Below, piece by piece: positions 26,088 through 40,198 of a stretch of DNA of 64,000 nt. The stretch is from Flabesymbios commensalis (taxonomy: Eukaryota > Annelida > Polychaeta > Terebellida > Flabelligeridae): assembly GCA_964017125.1 (NCBI GenBank), contig OZ024912.1, forward strand, positions 80,162,649 to 80,226,648, given 5' to 3'. Numbering within the stretch: position 1 is the stretch's first letter; every line of letters begins with the position of its first letter. A program made the position numbers and the translations under genes. Under the pieces are notes generated by a model. That model saw only the letters and a program-made list of their open reading frames with translations, did not search any database and was not told the origin of the DNA.

Positions 26088-29000
26088 CATATTCAATCAA
26101 ATTTCACAGTAATCTCATTAATAACTTTTGAAGTACTCAATCAAACTTCGCCAAATTTATGGGGATGTTGCCGTAATACCAACCAATAGTGCATGCAAAA
26201 TTACATGGAAAACGGTTGAGAATTGACGTCTGAATTGCAGTCTAAATTAATAACTTTTAAAAATATTCAATCAAATTTCACAGTAATCTCATTAATAACT
26301 TTTGAAGTACTCAATTAAACTTCGCCAAATTTACAGGGATGGTGCCGTGGTACCAGCCGATGGTGTCTGCAAAATTAAATGGGAAACGGTTGAGAATTGA
26401 CGTCTGAATTGCAGTCTAAATGAATAACTTTTAAAAATATTCAATCAAATTTCACACTAATCTCATTAATAACTTTTGAAGTACTCAATCAAACTTCGCC
26501 AAATTTACAGGAAAGTTGTCATAATACCAGCCGATGGCGCCTGCAAAATTACATGGAAAACGGTTGTGAATTGACGTGTCAATTGACGTCTAAATGAATA
26601 ACTTTTAAGCATATTCAATCAAATTTCACAGTAATCTCATTGATAACTTTTGAAGTACTCAATAAAACTTCGCCAAATTTACAGGAAAGTTGCCATAATA
26701 CCAGCCGATGGTGCCTGCAAAATTACATGAAAACGGTTGAGAATTGACGTGTCAATTGACGTCTAAATTAATAACTTTTAAACATATTTAATCAAATTTC
26801 ACGCTAATCTCATTAATAACTTTTGAAGAACTCAATTAAACTTCTCCAAATTTACAGGGATGGTGCCGTAATACCAGCCGATGGTGTCTGCAAAATTAAA
26901 TGGAAAACGGTTGAGAATTGACGTCTGAATTGCAGTCTAAATGAATAACTTTTAAAAATATTCAATCAAATTTCACACTAATCTCATTAATAACTTTTGA
27001 AGTACGCAATCAAACTTTGAAAAAATTACAAGAGAGTTGCCGTAATACCAGCCGATGGTGCCTGCAAAATTACATGTAAAACGGTTGAGAATTGACGTGT
27101 CAATTGACGTCTAAATGAATAACTTTTAAAAATATTCAATCAAATTTCACATTAATCTCATTAATAACTTTTGAAGTACTCAATCAAACTTCGCCAAATT
27201 TACCGTAAAGTTGCCATAATACCAGCCGATGGTGCCTGCAAAATTACATGAAAAACGGTTGAGAATTGACGTGTCAATTGTCGTCCAAATGAATAACTTT
27301 TAAACATATTCAATCAAATTTCACGCTAATGTCATTAATAACTTTTGAAGTACTCAATTAAACTTCGCCAAATTTACAGGGATGGTGCCGTAATACCATC
27401 CGATGGTGTCTGCAAAATTAAATGGAAAACGGTTGAGAATTGACGTCTGAATTGCAGTCTAAATTAATAACTTTTAAAAATATTCAATCAAATTTCACAG
27501 TAATCTCATTAATAACTTTTGAAGTACGCAATCAAACTTTGAAAAAATTACAAGACAGTTGCCGTAATACCAGCCGATGGTCCCTGCAAAATTACATGGA
27601 AAACGGTTGAGAATTGACGTGTCAATTGACGTCTAAATGAATAACTTTTAAAAATATTCAATCAAATTTCACACTAATCTCATTAATAACTCTTGAAGTA
27701 CTCAATCAAACTTCGCCAAATTTATAGGGATGTTGCCGTAATACCAACCAATAGTGCATGCAAAATTACATAGAAAACGGTTGAGAATTACCGTCTGAAT
27801 TGATGTCTAAATGAATAACTTTTAAACATATTCAATCAAATTTCACGCTAATCTCATTAATAACTTTTGAAGAACTCAATTAAACTCCCCCAAATTTACA
27901 GGGATGGTGCCGTACTACGAGCCGATGGTGTCTGCAAAATTAAATGGAAAACGGTTGAGAATTGACGTCTGAATTGCAGTCTAAATGAATAACTTTTAAA
28001 AATATTCAATCAAATTTCACACTAATCTCATTAATTACTTTTGAAGTACGCAATCAAACTTTGAAAAAATTACAAGAGAGTTGCCGTAATACCAGGCGAT
28101 GGTGCCTGCAAAATTACATGGAAAACGGTTGAGAATTGACGTGTCAATTGACGTCTAAATGAATAACTTTTAAAAATATTCAATCAAATTTCACATTAAT
28201 CTCATTAATAACTTTTGAAGTACTCAATCAAACTTTGCCAAATTTAACGTAAAGTTGCCATAATACCAGCCGATGGTGCCTGCAAAATTACATAGAAAAC
28301 GGTTGAGAATTGACGTGTCAATTGACGTCTAGATGAATAACTTTTAAACATATTCAATCAAATTTCACGCTAATCTCATTAATAACTTTTGAAGTACTCA
28401 ATTAAACTTCGCCAAATTTACAGGGATGGTGCCGTAATACCAGCCGATGGTGTCTGCAAAATTAAATGGAAAACGGTTGAGAATTGACGTGTCAATTGAC
28501 GTCTAAATGAATAACTTTTAAACATATTCAATCAAATTTCACAGTAATCTCATTAATAACTTTTGAAGTACTCAATCAAACTTCGCCAAATTTATGGGGA
28601 TGTTGCCGTAATACCAACCAATAGTGCATGCAAAATTACATGGAAAACGGTTGAGAATTAACGTCTGAATTGAAGTCTAAATGAATAACTTTTAAAAATA
28701 TTCAATCAAATTTCACGCTAATCTCATTAATAACTTTTGAAGTACTCAATTAAACTTCGCCAAATTTACAGGGATGGTGCCGTGGTACCAGCCGATGGTG
28801 TCTGCAAAATTAAATGGAAAACGGTTGAGAATTGACGTCTGAATTGCAGTCTAAATGAATAACTTTTAAAAATATTCAATCAAATTTCACACTAATCTCA
28901 TTGATAACTTTTGAAGTACTCAATCAAACTTCGCCAAATTTACAGGAAAGTTGTCATAATACCAGCCGATGGTGCCTGCAAAATTCCATGGAAAACGGTT

Positions 29001-30087
29001 GAGAATTGACGTGTCAATTGACGTCTAAATGAATAACTTTTAAACATATTCAATCAAATTTCACAGTAATCTCATTGATAACTTTTGAAGTACTCAATAA
29101 AACTTCGCCAAATTTACAGGAAAGTTGCCATAATACCAGCCGATGGTGCCTGCAAAATTACATGAAAACGGTTGAGAATTGACGTGTCAATTGACGTCTA
29201 AATTAATAACTTTTAAAAATATTCAATCAAATTACACGCTAATCTCATTAATAACTTTTGAAGAACTCAATTAAACTTCTCCAAATTTACAGGGATGGTG
29301 CCGTAATACCAGCCGATGGTGTCTGCAAAATTAAATGGAAAACGGTTGAGAATTGACGTCTGAATTGCAGTCTAAATTAATAACTTTTAAAAATATTCAA
29401 TCAAATTTCACAGTAATCTCATTAATAACTTTTGAAGTACGGAATCAAACTTCGAAAAATTTACAAGACAGTTGCCGTAATACCAGCCGATGGTCCCTGC
29501 AAAATTACATGGAAAACGGTTGAGAATTGACGTGTCAATTGACGTCTAAATGAATAACTTTTAAAAATATTCAATCAAATTTCACACTAATCTCATTAAT
29601 AACTCTTGAAGTACTCAATCAAACTTCGCCAAATTTATAGGGATGTTGCCGTAATACCAACCAATAGTGCATGCAAAATTACATAGAAAACGGTTGAGAA
29701 TTAACGTCTGAATTGATGTCTAAATGAATAACTTTTAAACATATTCAATCAAATTTCACGCTAATCTCATTAATAACTTTTGAAGAACTCAATTAAACTC
29801 CCCCAAATTTACAGGGATGGTGCCGTAATACGAGCCGATGGTGTCTGCAAAATTAAATGGAAAACGGTTGAGAATTGACGTCTGAATTGCAGTCTAAATG
29901 AATAACTTTTAAAAATATTCAATCAAATTTCACACTAATCTCATTAATTACTTTTGAAGTACGCAATCAAACTTTGAAAAAATTACAAGAGAGTTGCCGT
30001 AATACCAGGCGATGGTGCCTGCAAAATTACATGGAAAACGGTTGAGAATTGACGTGTCAATTGACGTCTAAATGAATAACTTTTAAA
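26088..30087. repeat. 4000-bp, 23-monomer unit, first copy in block A
   Basis: Classes are 1-2-4-4-2-3-4-2-3-1-2-3-4-2-1-2-4-4-2-3-1-2-3. Length is 23 x 174 minus 2 (two 173-bp class 4 monomers with ACATGAAAACGG). Shared markers with the next copy include GCCGTGGTACC, CGATGGCGCC, TTTTAAGCATATTC, GTACTACGAG (27912 and 31912) and AAATTCCATGG. The left exchange point lies between 26010 and 26088 because CAGCC at 26009 becomes CAGGC at 30009. Confidence 0.88.
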
Positions 30088-33000
30088 CATATTCAATCAA
30101 ATTTCACAGTAATCTCATTAATAACTTTTGAAGTACTCAATCAAACTTCGCCAAATTTATGGGGATGTTGCCGTAATACCAACCAATAGTGCATGCAAAA
30201 TTACATGGAAAACGGTTGAGAATTGACGTCTGAATTGCAGTCTAAATTAATAAGTTTTAAAAATATTCAATCAAATTTCACAGTAATCTCATTAATAACT
30301 TTTGAAGTACTCAATTAAACTTCGCCAAATTTACAGGGATGGTGCCGTGGTACCAGCCGATGGTGTCTGCAAAATTAAATGGAAAACGGTTGAGAATTGA
30401 CGTCTGAATTGCAGTCTAAATGAATAACTTTTAAAAATATTCAATCAAATTTCACACTAATCTCATTAATAACTTTTGAAGTACTCAATCAAACTTCGCC
30501 AAATTTACAGGAAAGTTGTCATAATACCAGCCGATGGCGCCTGCAAAATTACATGGAAAACGGTTGAGAATTGACGTGTCAATTGACGTCTAAATGAATA
30601 ACTTTTAAGCATATTCAATCAAATTTCACAGTAATCTCATTGATAACTTTTGAAGTACTCAATAAAACTTCGCCAAATTTACAGGAAAGTTGCCATAATA
30701 CCAGCCGATGGTGCCTGCAAAATTACATGAAAACGGTTGAGAATTGACGTGTCAATTGACGTCTAAATTAATAACTTTTAAACATATTCAATCAAATTTC
30801 ACGCTAATCTCATTAATAACTTTTGAAGAACTCAATTAAACTTCTCCAAATTTACAGGGATGGTGCCGTAATACCAGCCGATGGTGTCTGCAAAATTAAA
30901 TGGAAAACGGTTGAGAATTGACGTCTGAATTGCAGTCTAAATTAATAACTTTTAAAAATATTCAATCAAATTTCACACTAATCTCGTTAATAACTTTTGA
31001 AGTACGCAATCAAACTTTGAAAAAATTACAAGAGAGTTGCCGTAATACCAGCCGATGGTGCCTGCAAAATTACATGTAAAACGGTTGAGAATTGACGTGT
31101 CAATTGACGTCTAAATGAATAACTTTTAAAAATATTCAATCAAATTTCACATTAATCTCATTAATAACTTTTGAAGTACTCAATCAAACTTCGCCAAATT
31201 TACCGTAAAGTTGCCATAATACCAGCCGATGGTGCCTGCAAAATTACATGAAAAACGGTTGAGAATTGACGTGTCAATTGACGTCCAAATGAATAACTTT
31301 TAAACATATTCAATCAAATTTCACGCTAATGTCATTAATAACTTTTGAAGTACTCAATTAAACTTCGCCAAATTTACAGGGATGGTGCCGTAATACCAGC
31401 CGATGGTGTCTGCAAAATTAAATGGAAAACGGTTGATAATTGACGTCTGAATTGCAGTCTAAATTAATAACTTTTAAAAATATTCAATCAAATTTCACAG
31501 TAATCTTATTAATAACTTTTGAAGTACGGAATCAAACTTCGAAAAATTTACAAGACAGTTGCCGTAATACCAGCCGATGGTCCCTGCAAAATTGCATGGA
31601 AAACGGTTGAGAATTGACGTGTCAATTGACGTCTAAATGAATAACTTTTAAAAATATTCAATCAAATTTCACACTAATCTCATTAATAACTCTTGAAGTA
31701 CTCAATCAAACTTCGCCAAATTTATAGGGATGTTGCCGTAATACCAACCAATAGTGCATGCAAAATTACATAGAAAACGGTTGAGAATTACCGTCTGAAT
31801 TGATGTCTAAATGAATAACTTTTAAACATATTCAATCAAATTTCACGCTAATCTCATTAATAACTTTTGAAGAACTCAATTAAACTCCCCCAAATTTACA
31901 GGGATGGTGCCGTACTACGAGCCGATGGTGTCTGCAAAATTAAATGGAAAACGGTTGAGAATTGACGTCTGAATTGCAGTCTAAATGAATAACTTTTAAA
32001 AATATTCAATCAAATTTCACACTAATCTCATTAATTACTTTTGAAGTACGCAATCAAACTTTGAAAAAATTACAAGAGAGTTGCCGTAATACCAGGCGAT
32101 GGTGCCTGCAAAATTACATGGAAAACGGTTGAGAATTGACGTGTCAATTGACGTCTAAATGAATAACTTTTAAAAATATTCAATCAAATTTCACATTAAT
32201 CTCATTAATAACTTTTGAAGTACTCAATCAAACTTTGCCAAATTTAACGTAAAGTTGCCATAATACCAGCCGATGGTGCCTGCAAAATTACATGGAAAAC
32301 GGTTGAGAATTGACGTGTCAATTGACGTCTAGATGAATAACTTTTAAACATATTCAATCAAATTTCACGCTAATCTCATTAATACCTTTTGAAGTAATCA
32401 ATTAAACTTCGCCAAATTTACAGGGATGGTGCCGTAATACCAGCCGATGGTGTCTGCAAAATTAAATGGAAAACGGTTGAGAATTGACGTGTCAATTGAC
32501 GTCTAAATGAATAACTTTTAAACATATTCAATCAAATTTCACAGTAATCTCATTAATAACTTTTGAAGTACTCAATCAAACTTCGCCAAATTTATGAGGA
32601 TGTTGCCGTAATACCAACCAATAGTGCATGCAAAATTACATGGAAAACGGTTGAGAATTAACGTCTGAATTGAAGTCTAAATGAATAACTTTTAAAAATA
32701 TTCAATCAAATTTCACGCTAATCTCATTAATAACTTTTGAAGTACTCAATTAAACTTCGCCAAATTTACAGGGATGGTGCCGTGGTACCAGCCGATGGTG
32801 TCTGCAAAATTAAATGGAAAACGGTTGAGAATTGACGTCTGAATTGCAGTCTAAATGAATAACTTTTAAAAATATTCAATCAAATTTCACACTAATCTCA
32901 TTGATAACTTTTGAAGTACTCAATCAAACTTCGCCAAATTTACAGGAAAGTTGTCATAATACCAGCCGATGGTGCCTGCAAAATTCCATGGAAAACGGTT

Positions 33001-34087
33001 GAGAATTGACGTGTCAATTGACGTCTAAATGAATAACTTTTAAACATATTCAATCAAATTTCACAGTAATCTCATTGATAACTTTTGAAGTACTCAATAA
33101 AACTTCGCCAAATTTACAGGAAAGTTGCCATAATACCAGCCGATGGTGCCTGCAAAATTACATGAAAACGGTTGAGAATTGACGTGTCAATTGACGTCTA
33201 AATTAATAACTTTTAAACATATTCAATCAAATTTCACGCTAATCTCATTAATAACTTTTGAAGAACTCAATTAAACTTCTCCAAATTTACAGGGATGGTG
33301 CCGTAATACCAGCCGATGGTGTCTGCAAAATTAAATGGAAAACGGTTGAGAATTGACGTCTGAATTGACGTCTAAATTAATAACTTTTAAAAATATTCAA
33401 TCAAATTTCACAGTAATCTCATTAATAACTTTTGAAGTACGGAATCAAACTTCGAAAAATTTACAAGACAGTTGCCGTAATACCAGCCGATGATCCCTGC
33501 AAAATTACATGGAAAACGGTTGAGAATTGACGTGTCAATTGACGTCTAAATGAATAACTTTTAAAAATATTCAATCAAATTTCACACTAATCTCATTAAT
33601 AACTCTTGAAGTACTCAATCAAACTTCGCCAAATTTATAGGGATGTTGCCGTAATACCAACAAATAGTGCATGCAAAATTACATAGGAAACGGTTGAGAA
33701 TTAACGTCTGAATTGATGTCTAAATGAATAACTTTTAAACATATTCAATCAAATTTCACGCTAATCTCATTAATAACTTTTGAAGAACTCAATTAAACTC
33801 CCCCAAATTTACAGGGATGGTGCCGTAATACGAGCCGATGGTGTCTGCAAAATTAAATGGAAAACGGTTGAGAATTGACGTCTGAATTGCAGTCTAAATG
33901 AATAACTTTTAAAAATATTCAATCAAATTTCACACTAATCTCATTAATTACTTTTGAAGTACGCAATCAAACTTTGAAAAAATCACAAGAGAGTTGCCGT
34001 AATACCAGGCGATGGTGCCTGCAAAATTACATGGAAAACGGATGAGAATTGACGTGTCAATTGACGTCTAAATGAAAACCTTTTAAA
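30088..34087. repeat. 4000-bp, 23-monomer unit, second copy in block A
   Basis: Tandem copy of 26088-30087. About 25 scattered differences were seen by eye, for example TAAGTTTTAA near 30250, CTCGTTAATA near 30990, GAATCAAAC with CGG near 31525, AATACCTTTT at 32381, GATGATCCC near 33490 and AATCACAAG near 33980. It is thus clearly older than the 14,111-bp duplication. After 34070 the match ends (AAATGAAAACC and the head CACATTAATC). Confidence 0.87.
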
Positions 34088-37000
34088 AATATTCAATCAA
34101 ATTTCACATTAATCTCATTAATGACTTTTGAAGTACTCAATCAAACTTCGTCAAATTTACCGTAAAGTTGCCATAATACCAGCCGATGGTGCCTGCAAAA
34201 TTACATGGAAAACGTTTGAGAATTGACGTGTCAATTGACGTCTAAATGAATAACTTTTAAAAATATTCAATCAAATTTCACACTAATCTCATTAATAACT
34301 CTTGAAGTACTCAATCAAACTTCGCCAAATTTATAGGGATGTTGCCGTAATACCAACCAATAGTGCATGCAAAATTACATAGAAAACGGTTGAGAATTAA
34401 CGTCTGAATTGATGTCTAAATGAATAACTTTTAAACATATTCAATCAAATTTCACGCTAATCTCATTAATAACTTTTGAAGAACTCAATTAAACTCCCCC
34501 AAATTTACAGGGATGGCGCCGTAATACGAGCCGATGGTGTCTGCAAAATTAAATGGAAAACGGTTGAGAATTGACGTCTGAATTGCAGTCTAAATGAATA
34601 ACTTTTAAAAATATTCAATCAAATTTCACACTAATCTCATTAATAACTTTTGAAATACGCAATCAAACTTCGAAAAAATTACAAGAGAGTTGCCGTAATA
34701 CCAGCCGATGGTGCCTGCAAAATTACAATGAAAATGGTTGAGAATTAACGTCTGAATTGAAGTCTAAATGAATAACTTTTAAAAATATTCAATCAAATTT
34801 CACACTAATCTTATTAATTCCTTTTGAAGTACTCAATCAAACTTCGCCAAATTTACAGCAAAGTTGCCACAATACCAGCCGATGGTGCCTGCAAAATTAC
34901 ATGGAAAACGGTTGAGAATTGACGTGTCAATTGACGTCTAAATGAATAACTTTTAAACATATTCAATCAAATTTCACAGTAATCTCATTAATAACTTTTG
35001 AAGTACTCAATCAAACTTCGCCAAATTTACAGGAAAGTTGCCATAATACCAGCCGATGGTGCCTGCAAAATTACATGAAAACGGTTGAGAATTGACGTGT
35101 CAATTGACGTCTAAATGAATAACTTTTAAAAATATTCAATCAAATTTCACACTAATCTCATTGATAACTTTTGAAGTACTCAATCAAATTGATGGGGATG
35201 TTGCCGTAATATCAACCAATAGTGCATGCAAAATTACATGGAAAACGATTGAGAATTAACGTCTGAATTGCAGTCTAAATGAATAACTTTTAAAAATATT
35301 CAATCAAATTTCACACTAATCTCATTAATAACTTTTGAAGTACTCAATAAAACTTAGCCAAATTTATGGGGCTGTTGCCGTAATATCAACCAATAGTGCA
35401 TGCAAAATTACGTGGAAAACGGTTGAGAATTAACGTCTGAATTGAAGTCTAAATGAATAACTTTTAAAAATATTCAATCAAATTTCACGCTAATCTCATT
35501 AATAACTTTTGAAGTACTCAATTAAACTTCGCCAAATTTACAGGGATGGTGCCGTAATACCAGCCGATGGTGTCTGCAAAATTAAATGGAAAACGGTTGA
35601 GAATTGACGTCTGAATTGCAGTCTAAATGAATAACTTTTAAAAATATTCAATCAAATTTCACACTAATCTCATTAATAACTTGTGAAGTACTCAATAAAA
35701 CTTCGCCAAATTTACAGGAAAGTTGCCATAATACCCGCCGATGGTGCCTGCAAAATTACATGGAAAACGGTTGAGAATTGACGTGTCAATTGACGTCTAA
35801 ATGAATAACTTTTAAAAATATTCAATCAAATTTCACAGTAATCTCATTAAAAACTTTTGAAATACGCAATTAAACTTCGAAAAAATTACAAGAGAGTTGC
35901 CGTAATACCAGCCGATGGTGCCTGCAAAATTACATGGAAAACGGTTGAGAATTGACGTGGCAATTGACGTCTAAATGAATAACTTTTAAAAATATTCAAT
36001 CAAATTTCACACTAATCTCATTAATAACTTTTGAAGTACTCAATCAAACTTCGCCAAATTTACAGGAAAATTGCCATAATACCCGCCGATGGTGCCTGCA
36101 AAATTACATGGAAAACGGTTGAGAATTGACGTCTCAATTGACGTCTAAATGAATAACTTTTAAAAATATTCAATCAAATTTCACACTAATCTCATTAATA
36201 ACTTTTGAAGTACTCAATCAAACTTCGCCAAATTTACAGGAAAATTGCCATAATACCCGCCGATGGTGCCTGCAAAATTACATGGAAAACGGTTGAGAAT
36301 TGACGTCTCAATTGACGTCTAAATGAATAACTTTTAAAAATATTCAATCAAATTTCACACTAATCTCATTAATAACTTTTGAAGTACTCAATTAAACTTC
36401 GCCAAATTTACAGGGATGGTGCCGTAATACCAGCCGATGGTGTCTGCAAAATTAAATGGAAAACGGTTGAGAATTGACGTCTGAATTGCAGTCTAAATGA
36501 ATAACTTTTAAAAATATTCAATCAAATTTCACAGTAATCTCATTAATAACTTTTGAAGTACGAAATCAAACTTCGCCAAATTTATAGGGATGTTGCCGTA
36601 ATACCAACCAATAGCGCATGCAAAATTACATAAAAAACGGTTGAGAATTAACGTCTGAATTGATGTCTAAATGAATAACTTTTAAAAATATTCAATCAAT
36701 TTTCACGCTAATCTCATTAATAACTTTTGAAGTACTCAATTAAACTTCGCCAAATTTACAGGGATGGTGCCGTAATACTAGCCGATGGTGTCTGCAAAAT
36801 TAAATGGAAAACGGTTGAGAATTGACGTCTGAATTGCAGTCTAAATGAATAACTTTTAAAAATATTCAATCAAATTTCACACTAATCCCATTAATAACTT
36901 TGGAAGTACGCAATAAAACTGCGAAAAAATTACAAGAGAGTTGCCGTAGTACCAGCCGATGGTGCCTGCAAAATTACATGGAAAACGGTTGAGAACTGAC

Positions 37001-39122
37001 GTCTGAATTGAAGTCTAAATGAATAACTTTTAACAATATTCAATCAAATTTCACACTAATCTCATTAATAACTTTTGAAGTACTTCATTAAACTTCGCCA
37101 AATTTACAGGAAAGCTGCCATAATACCAGCCGATGGTGCCTGCAAAACTACATGGAAAACGGTTGAGAATTGACGTGTTAATTGACGTCTAAATAAATAA
37201 CTTTTAAAAATATTCAATCAAATTTCACAGTAATCTCATTAATAACTTTTGAAGTACGAAATCAAACTTCGAAAAATTTACAAGACAGTTGCCGTAATAC
37301 CAGCCGATGGTCCCTGCAAAATTACATGGGAAACGGTTGAGAATTGACGTGTCAATTGACGTCTAAATGAATAACTTTTAAAAATATTCAATCAAATTTC
37401 ACACTAATCTCATTAATAACTCTTGAAGTACTCAATCAAACTTCGCCAAATTTATAGGGATGTTGCCGTAATACCAACCAATAGTGCATGCAAAATTACA
37501 TTGAAAACGGTTGAGAATTAACGTCTGAATTGATGTCTAAATGAATAACTTTTAAACATATTCAATCAAATTTCACGCGAATCTCATTAATAACTTTTGA
37601 AGAACTCAATTAAACTTCCCCAAATTTACTGGGATGGTGCCGTAATACGAGCCGATGGTGTCTGCAAAATTAAATGGAAAACGGTTGAGAATTGACGTCT
37701 GAATTCCAGTCTAAATGAATAGCTTTTAAAAATATTCAATCAAATTTCACACTAATCTCATTAATTACTTTTGAAGTACGCAATCAAACTTTGAAAAAAT
37801 TACAAGAGAGTTGCCGTAATACCAGGCGATGGTGCCTGCAAAATTACATGGAAAACGGTTGAGAATTGACGTGTCAATTGACGTCTAAATGAATAACTTT
37901 TAAAAATATTCAATCAAATTTCACATTAATCTCATTAATAACTTTTGAAGTACTCAATAAAACTTCGTCAAATTTACCGTAAAGTTGCCATAATACCAGC
38001 CGATGGTGCCTGCAAAATTACATGGAAAACGGTTGAGAATTAACGTGTCAATTGACGTCTAAATGAATAACTTTTAAACATATTCAATCAAATTTCACGC
38101 TAATCTCATTAATAACTTTTGAAGTACTCAATTAAACTTCGCCAAATTTACAGGGATGGTGCCGTAATACCAGCCAATGGTGTCTGCAAAATTAAATGGA
38201 AAACGGTTGAGAATTGACGTCTGAATTGCAGTCTAAATGAATAACTTTTAAAAATATTTAATCAAATTTCACACTAATCTCATTAATAACTTTTGAAGTA
38301 CGCAATCAAACTTCGAAAAAATTACAAGAGAGTTGCCGTAATACTAGCCGATAGTGCCTGCAAAATTACGTGGAAAACGGTTGAGAATTGACGTGTCAAT
38401 TGACGTCTAAATGAATAACTTTTAAAAATATTCAATCAAATTTCACACTAATCTCATTAATAACTTTCGAAGTACTCAATCAAACTTCGCCAAATTTATA
38501 GGGATGTTGCCGTAATACCAACCAATAGTGCATGCAAAATTACATGGAAAACGGTTGAGAATTAACGTCTGAATTGAAGTCTAAATGAATAACTTTTAAA
38601 AATATTCAATCAAATTTCACAGTAATCTCATTAATAACTTTTGAAGTACTCAATTAAACTTCGCCAAATTTACAGGGATGGTGCCGTAATACCAGCCGAT
38701 GGTGTCTGCAAAATTAAATGGAAAACGGTTGAGAATTGACGTCTGAATTGCAGTCTAAATGAATAACTTTTAAAAATATTAAATCAAATTTCACACTAAT
38801 CTCATTAATAACTTTTGAAGTACTCAATCAAACTTCGCCAAATTTACAGGAAAATTGTCATAATACCAGCCGATGGTGCCTGCAAAATTACATGGAAAAC
38901 GGTTGAGAATTGACGTGTCAATTGACGTCTAAATGAATAACTTTTAAACATATTCAATCAAATTTCACAGTAATCTCATTGATAACTTTTGAAGTACTCA
39001 ATAAAACTTCGCCAAATTTACAGGAAAGTTGCCATAATACCAGCCGATGGTGCCTGCAAAATTACATGGAAAACGGTTAAGAATTGACGTGTCAACTGAC
39101 GTCTAAATTAATAACTTTTAAA

Positions 39123-39328
39123 CATATTTAATCAAATTTCACGCTAATCTCATTAATAACTAATCAAATTTCACACTAATCTCATTAATAACTTTTGAAG
39201 TACGCAATCAAACTTTGAAAAAATTACAAGAGAGTTGCCGTAATACCAGCCGATGGTGCCTGCAAAATTACATGTAAAACGGTTGAGAATTGACGTGTCA
39301 ATTGACGTCTAAATGAATAACTTTTAAA
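39123..39328. repeat. 206-bp composite monomer, block B copy
   Basis: Identical in structure to 25012-25217 at an offset of 14,111, with the join at 39161. Confidence 0.87.
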
Positions 39329-40198
39329 AATATTCAATCAAATTTCACATTAATCTCATTAATAACTTTTGAAGTACTCAATCAAACTTCGCCAAATTTA
39401 CCGTAAAGTTGCCATAATACCAGCCGATGGTGCCTGCAAAATTACATGGAAAACGGTTGAGAATTGACGTCTCAATTGACGTCTAAATGTATAACTTTTA
39501 AACATATTCAATCAAATTTCACGCTAATCTCATTAATAACTTTTGAAGTACTCAATTAAACTTCGCCAAATTTACAGGGATGGTGCCGTAATACCAGCCG
39601 ATGGTGTCTGCAAAATTAAATGGAAAACGGTTGAGAATTGACGTCTGAATTGCAGTCTAAATGAATAACTTTTAAAAATATTCAATCAAATTTCACACTA
39701 ATCTCAATAATAACTTTTGAAGTACGCAATCAAACTTCGAAAAAATTACAAGAGAGTTGCCGTAATACTAGCCGATGGTGCCTGCAAAATTACATGGAAA
39801 ACGGTTGAGAATTGACGTGTCAATTGACGTCTAAATGAATAACTTTTAAAAATATTCAATCAAATTTCACACTAATCTCATTAATAACTTTCGAAGTACT
39901 CAATCAAACTTCGCCAAATTTATAGGGATGTTGCCGTAATACCAACCAATACTGCATGCAAAATTACATGGAAAACGGTTGAGAATTAACGTCTGAATTG
40001 AAGCCTAAATGAATAACTTTTAAAAATATTCAATCAAATTTCACACTAATCTCATTAATAACTTTTGAAGTACTCAATCAAACTACGCCAAATTTACAGC
40101 AAAGTTGTCATAATACCAGCCGATGGTGCCTGCAAAATTACATGGAAAACGGTTGAGAATTGACGTGTCAATTGACGTCTAAATGAATAACTTTTAAA

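Larger units (their letters stand above)
20452..34562. repeat. 14,111-bp, 81-monomer block, copy A
   Basis: Body classes from 20499 are 3-4-4-1-1-2-4-3-4-4-2-1-2-3-4-3-1-2-3-4-2-3-1-2-4-4, then a 32-bp remnant of class 2 fused to 3, then 4-2-3-1-4, then two 23-mers, then 4-1-2. Length is 81 x 174, plus 32, minus 10, minus 5 single bases, which equals 14,111. The block is followed at once by copy B. Its left limit follows A20451, against G34562. Because the sequences stay identical for a while past the join, the exchange point can lie anywhere in about 82 bp (34563-34644). Confidence 0.92.
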
